From positions 1 through 8,704 of the forward strand of contig JAOZSY010000111.1 of NCBI GenBank assembly GCA_029939445.1: a stretch of DNA of 8,704 nucleotides, written 5' to 3'. The notes below the pieces were generated by a model. The model saw only the letters and a list, made by a program, of their open reading frames with translations. It made no database searches and was not told the origin of the DNA. Below are positions 6,049 to 8,704 of this stretch, piece by piece. Position 1 is the first letter of the stretch; the number at the start of each line of letters is the position of its first letter. Both the position numbers and the translations under genes were made by a program. Origin of the DNA: Bacteroidales bacterium (GTDB taxonomy: Bacteria; Bacteroidota; Bacteroidia; Bacteroidales; UBA1556).

Positions 6049-7233
6049 CTAATAGAGGAAGTTTTCGTAAGGAAATCGCTTAGCATGTGCTTCCTTAATT
6101 TCAGAGTAAATTAACTCACGTAGCTCATGAAGATTTGTTTTCTCTTTGGCAGAGATAAAAATACAAGGGAGGTTTTCTTTTGCCATCCATGTAGTCATCA
6201 TTTCGACTAAGCTTATATTTTCCTTTGTTTTTGGGGTTAAATCGTCTTCTTCCTTCTCAATAAAAGTATAAGCGTCAATTTTATTGAAAACCATTATTGT
6301 AGGTTTATCAGCCCCACCTATTTCAGCCAGGGTCTCATTTACTATCTGTATCTGATCTTCGAATTCGTCATGTGATATATCTACAACGTGAATAAGTACG
6401 TCGCTTTCTCTAACTTCATCTAATGTAGATTTGAAAGACTCAACTAATCCATGAGGTAGTTTTCTTATGAAACCTACAGTATCAGCTAGTAAGAATGGTA
6501 AGTTATGAATCACTGTTTTACGAACAGTAGTATCTAATGTAGCAAAAAGTTTATTTTCAGCAAATACCTTTGATTTACTGAGCATATTCATAATAGTTGA
6601 TTTACCAACATTGGTATAACCCACAAGTGAAATCCTTAGTAGCTTACCACGATTTTTTCGCTGGGTTGCCATTTGCTTATCAATATTTATCAATCGCTTT
6701 TTCAGCAACGATATTCTATCACGTATAATTCTTCTGTCTGTTTCTATTTCTGTTTCACCAGGTCCACGCATCCCAATACCACCTTGCTGACGCTCTAGGT
6801 GAGTCCAAAGCCCGGTAAGGCGAGGAAGTAAATATTGATATTGAGCTAATTCTACCTGAGTTTTTGCATGCGAAGTTTTAGCGCGCTTAGCAAATATATC
6901 TAGAATAAGATTTGTACGATCAAGGATTTTGCAATTTAGCTCTTTTTCAATATTTCGTATTTGAGAAGGGCTTAGCTCATCATCAAAAACAACCATATCG
7001 ATTTCTGCAACACGAACATATTCTGAAACTTCATTAAGCTTTCCACTCCCTATATAAGTTCTACTATTGGGAATTGTGAGATTTTGTGTAAAACGTTTTA
7101 CGACATTGGCCCCTGCAGTTTGCACAAGAAACTCTAATTCGTCAAGATATTCCTCTAACTTATCAGATTTCTGTTGAGCACTAGCTACTCCTATAATAAC
7201 GCACTTTTCAATTTCTTTTTCTGTAATATTCAA
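6049..7233 (-). CDS. hflX: HflX, ribosome-associated GTPase
   Basis: HflX binds the 50S subunit and, in well-studied bacteria, splits stalled ribosomes after heat or antibiotic stress. The 394-residue protein has the expected order. An N-terminal HflX domain (about 10-120, with TYIGSGKLNEV and VFDDELSPSQIRNIE) is followed by the linker helix signature RGPGETEIETDRR (156-168). The Ras-like G domain carries G1 GYTNVGKST (205-213), G2 at LDTT (233-236), G3 DTVGF (251-255), G4 NKID (317-320) and G5 SAK (361-363). Nothing essential is missing. The start appears to be TTG at 7231-7233: an in-frame TAA lies five codons upstream (7246-7248), the only other codons between are ACA, AGA, ATT and ATT, and the next internal Met is residue 80. 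AAGAA lies a few bases upstream as a weak ribosome site. A -7-like box TACATTTG at 7262-7269 predicts a leader of about 22 bases. It is not beside hfq or miaA, as it is in enterobacteria; an HMG-CoA lyase-like gene follows. Confidence 0.96.
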   Translation of the reverse strand: MNITEKEIEKCVIIGVASAQQKSDKLEEYLDELEFLVQTAGANVVKRFTQNLTIPNSRTYIGSGKLNEVSEYVRVAEIDMVVFDDELSPSQIRNIEKELNCKILDRTNLILDIFAKRAKTSHAKTQVELAQYQYLLPRLTGLWTHLERQQGGIGMRGPGETEIETDRRIIRDRISLLKKRLINIDKQMATQRKNRGKLLRISLVGYTNVGKSTIMNMLSKSKVFAENKLFATLDTTVRKTVIHNLPFLLADTVGFIRKLPHGLVESFKSTLDEVRESDVLIHVVDISHDEFEDQIQIVNETLAEIGGADKPTIMVFNKIDAYTFIEKEEDDLTPKTKENISLVEMMTTWMAKENLPCIFISAKEKTNLHELRELIYSEIKEAHAKRFPYENFLY

Positions 7234-7261
7234 AATAATTCTTGTTTAATATTTAGCATTG

Positions 7262-7269
7262 CAAATGTA
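7262..7269 (-). promoter_or_regulatory. Candidate -7 promoter box of hflX
   Basis: TACATTTG on the minus strand fits TAnnTTTG exactly and is followed by CAATGC. It lies 28 bases before the hflX start. No good TTTG lies 18-21 bases upstream, so only the -7 half is supported. Confidence 0.45.
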
Positions 7270-7300
7270 CTGAAATTAAAAGATGTATGAAGGTAAGTAT

Positions 7301-7338
7301 AAAAGAAAAGCGACCTTCCCCATTGCAAGGAACGCTTT
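7301..7338 (-). terminator. Terminator-like hairpin on the minus strand upstream of hflX
   Basis: On the minus strand AAAGCG (7333-7338) pairs with CGCTTT (7307-7312). Inside, after a small internal loop, CCTT (7327-7330) pairs with AAGG (7314-7317) around a 9-base G-rich loop. The stem runs straight into TTTTCTTTT (7301-7309). On the plus strand it is followed by GAATGG, not a T-run, so it works in the minus direction only. The nearest upstream minus-strand gene is not visible in the window. Confidence 0.6.
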
Positions 7339-7380
7339 GAATGGTTTATCTCAAATCTTTTGCCTAATATGGATACTTGC

Positions 7381-7402
7381 CAATACCTAATTATTGGTAT
7401 TG
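7381..7402. repeat. Dyad CAATACC-N8-GGTATTG
   Basis: The 7-bp arms at 7381-7387 and 7396-7402 are perfectly complementary, with an 8-base AT-rich centre. It lies between two divergent transcription units. It could be the first hairpin of the small RNA proposed here or a binding site for a dimeric regulator. The sequence does not decide between these. Confidence 0.45.
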
Positions 7403-7470
7403 TATTTCAAATAGTTAAAAATAAACATTCAAAAAAATAATATACAAGGTATTACTACAATTTAATTATA

Positions 7471-7478
7471 TATATTTG
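7471..7478 (+). promoter_or_regulatory. Candidate -7 promoter box of the right-end membrane protein gene
   Basis: TATATTTG fits TAnnTTTG exactly and lies 59 bases before the ATG at 7538, predicting a leader of about 50 bases. The surroundings are very AT-rich and no TTTG is found at the right distance upstream, so a chance match is possible. Confidence 0.35.
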
Positions 7479-7537
7479 TAATTACTAATAAACAGACTAA
7501 GAATTAACTTATTACTTACCTTAAAATATTGAATCTG

Positions 7538-8704
7538 ATGAAAGATAATGAAACAATATCATCTAATAAAACTCCACTTTGGATAAAGAAACTGCAAGAG
7601 AACTCTTGGGAGTTAGAACTGTTAATCTCTGGTGGAGTAATATTCTCTTTATTTCAGTTGGCAGATGTATTCTTAGGTTTTAGCTTAATGATGAAAATGA
7701 CAAGCGCTTTCCCAGGCACGGATGCTTTAATAATACTAGGAATGCTAGGAATAAAAATACTTACAGTAGGTTTCTCTGTACATTTATTGTTACGAGCATA
7801 TTGGCTCGGTATGGTGTGTGTAAATTATGTTTTCCCTGAGGGGATAAAAGAAAAGGCCTTTAAGAATAAAATCCCTTTTAAAGATAGTTTCAGAGATGGA
7901 GGAAGTATGCAGATTGAGATTATTTCCATCGATAAAGCTTCGGGGAGTGTAATGTATATTTCAATTATTACTGCTTTGGTTCTTATTGGAATTCTTTTTT
8001 CTTTATTATTTTTATTGCTCTTAACCTATTTCTTTGGTTTATTTGGGTTGGCATTTAATGATAATATTGTTATTTATACAATGCTTATATATTTTGTAGA
8101 CCTTATACTATTTGGCTTTCTAAGAAAAATAAAATATCTAAGCTATATTTTGTATCCAATTTTAAAGGTATATGATATTATTACTTTAAGGTTTGTTTAT
8201 CAACGTTCGTTGGATCTTTTTAGCTCAAATGTAAATAAGTGGCGAGCTGTTCTTGGAGTTATTTCATTGATATTTCTAAGTGCTTTTTTCACATATACTT
8301 CTATTTATAGAATTATGCATTGGCCTAACGTTGTTGATGTTAGAGAGCATAGATGGGAAATGGCTCCTTCTGATAACTTTATGAGTCATGCAAGGTATTT
8401 GGATCAAGTACAAAGAGAGAATTTTATGCTTATTACACCAGTTATTCAGTCGGAATTAATTACAGATAATCACCTAATGATTTATATTCCTTACAATAAG
8501 AGATATGATAGTATGGTAGAATTAAAAGAAGGGGAAACATTAGCCTCTTATGTAGAAGTAATGATTGACGATAGCCTGTATTCCAATGTTAATTGGTTTA
8601 ACTACTGGCCTGATAAAAATGAAGAAATAGGACTTAAAACTTATGTAGATATTAAAGGACTGAAAAGAGGTCAGCATTTTCTTAAACTTAGTTTTAATGG
8701 TAAT
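7538..8704 (+). CDS. Uncharacterised multi-spanning membrane protein, C-terminus outside window
   Basis: The frame is open from ATG 7538 to the last base (389 residues, no stop). I do not recognise a named family. The N-terminal 25 residues are polar, followed by SWELELLISGGVIFSLFQ, which begins the first hydrophobic segment (about 29-50). Further hydrophobic stretches lie at about 65-87, 138-171 (long enough for two passes or a hairpin), 176-195 and 236-257, so five or six membrane passes are likely. The loop at about 97-137 is charged and contains FRDGGSMQIEI. After residue 258 the protein becomes soluble, with many aromatic and acidic residues (HWPNVVDVREHRWEMAP, NWFNYWPD) and a beta-like ending (GLKRGQHFLKLSFNGN). 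From memory, Bacteroidota carry hypothetical proteins with a similar NSWELEL-ISG start. The ATG is preceded by AT-rich sequence without a clear ribosome site. It is divergent from hflX. No function is proposed. Confidence 0.85.
   Translation, partial: MKDNETISSNKTPLWIKKLQENSWELELLISGGVIFSLFQLADVFLGFSLMMKMTSAFPGTDALIILGMLGIKILTVGFSVHLLLRAYWLGMVCVNYVFPEGIKEKAFKNKIPFKDSFRDGGSMQIEIISIDKASGSVMYISIITALVLIGILFSLLFLLLLTYFFGLFGLAFNDNIVIYTMLIYFVDLILFGFLRKIKYLSYILYPILKVYDIITLRFVYQRSLDLFSSNVNKWRAVLGVISLIFLSAFFTYTSIYRIMHWPNVVDVREHRWEMAPSDNFMSHARYLDQVQRENFMLITPVIQSELITDNHLMIYIPYNKRYDSMVELKEGETLASYVEVMIDDSLYSNVNWFNYWPDKNEEIGLKTYVDIKGLKRGQHFLKLSFNGN

Larger units (their letters stand above)
7301..7405 (-). 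ncRNA. Candidate small RNA (about 105 nt), minus strand
   Basis: The minus strand reads as a compact RNA: a 5' hairpin formed by CAATACC/GGTATTG, a linker of about 40 mostly unpaired bases (7339-7380), and a 3' terminator hairpin ending in a U-rich tail. No protein gene on this strand lies between 7338 and the window end, so something short must need this terminator. The 5' end is a guess: TATTTG at 7411-7416 is a weak -7-like match. It might instead be an attenuated long leader of hflX. I do not recognise a family. Confidence 0.35.
7234..7537. other. Divergent intergenic region between hflX and the right-end membrane protein gene
   Basis: These 304 bases hold no coding frame I can support. 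From left to right on the + strand I see the hflX leader and -7 box, a terminator-like hairpin reading on the minus strand (7301-7338), a 7-bp dyad (7381-7402), AT-rich sequence, and a -7-like box for the rightward gene (7471-7478). A minus-strand terminator with no gene behind it is the oddity here. Confidence 0.7.

Noticed and set aside
7361..7368. TGCCTAAT shared with the repeat arm at 1893-1900
   Set aside because: Eight bases without flanking similarity are expected by chance and give no link between the two regions.

Overview
The window reads as chromosomal DNA of a low-GC member of the Bacteroidota. The evidence is a protein with a type IX secretion (T9SS) sorting tail, a B-type succinate dehydrogenase/fumarate reductase gene pair, A-rich leaders without clear Shine-Dalgarno sequences, several matches to the Bacteroidota -7 promoter box TAnnTTTG, and a dispersed repeat containing the GTCATCCTGAG word common in this phylum. 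I cannot name a genus.

Layout, left to right. (1) At 1-1738 the 3' half of the flavoprotein gene sdhA/frdA and the complete iron-sulfur gene sdhB/frdB lie on the + strand, followed by a terminator at about 1758-1797. (2) The gap 1798-2253 has no credible gene but holds a cluster of short palindromes and inverted repeats, including an 18-base inverted repeat bounding about 280 bases; it looks like a REP-like or MITE-like dispersed element. (3) asnS (asparaginyl-tRNA synthetase) is at 2254-3693 on +. (4) A perfect 19-bp hairpin with A and T tracts at 3713-3756 separates asnS from a convergent gene on - and can terminate both. (5) That - gene (3777-4943) encodes a secreted protein with a signal peptide, a beta-rich domain and a T9SS type A tail. 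(6) hflX (6049-7233) and an HMG-CoA lyase-like gene (5138-5983) lie in tandem on -, 65 bases apart, probably co-transcribed. (7) The 304-base divergent gap 7234-7537 holds the hflX promoter, a terminator-like hairpin on - with no annotated gene behind it, a 7-bp dyad and a candidate promoter on +. Together the - strand structures suggest a small RNA of about 105 nt. (8) From 7538 to the window end an uncharacterised multi-spanning membrane protein runs on + and is cut off by the edge.

Most of the window is housekeeping: respiration/TCA cycle, translation, ribosome-associated GTPase and acyl-CoA metabolism. I see no defence system, CRISPR array, prophage or biosynthetic cluster. The parts least explained by known families are the repeat-rich gap at 1798-2253, the putative small RNA at 7301-7405 and the right-end membrane protein.
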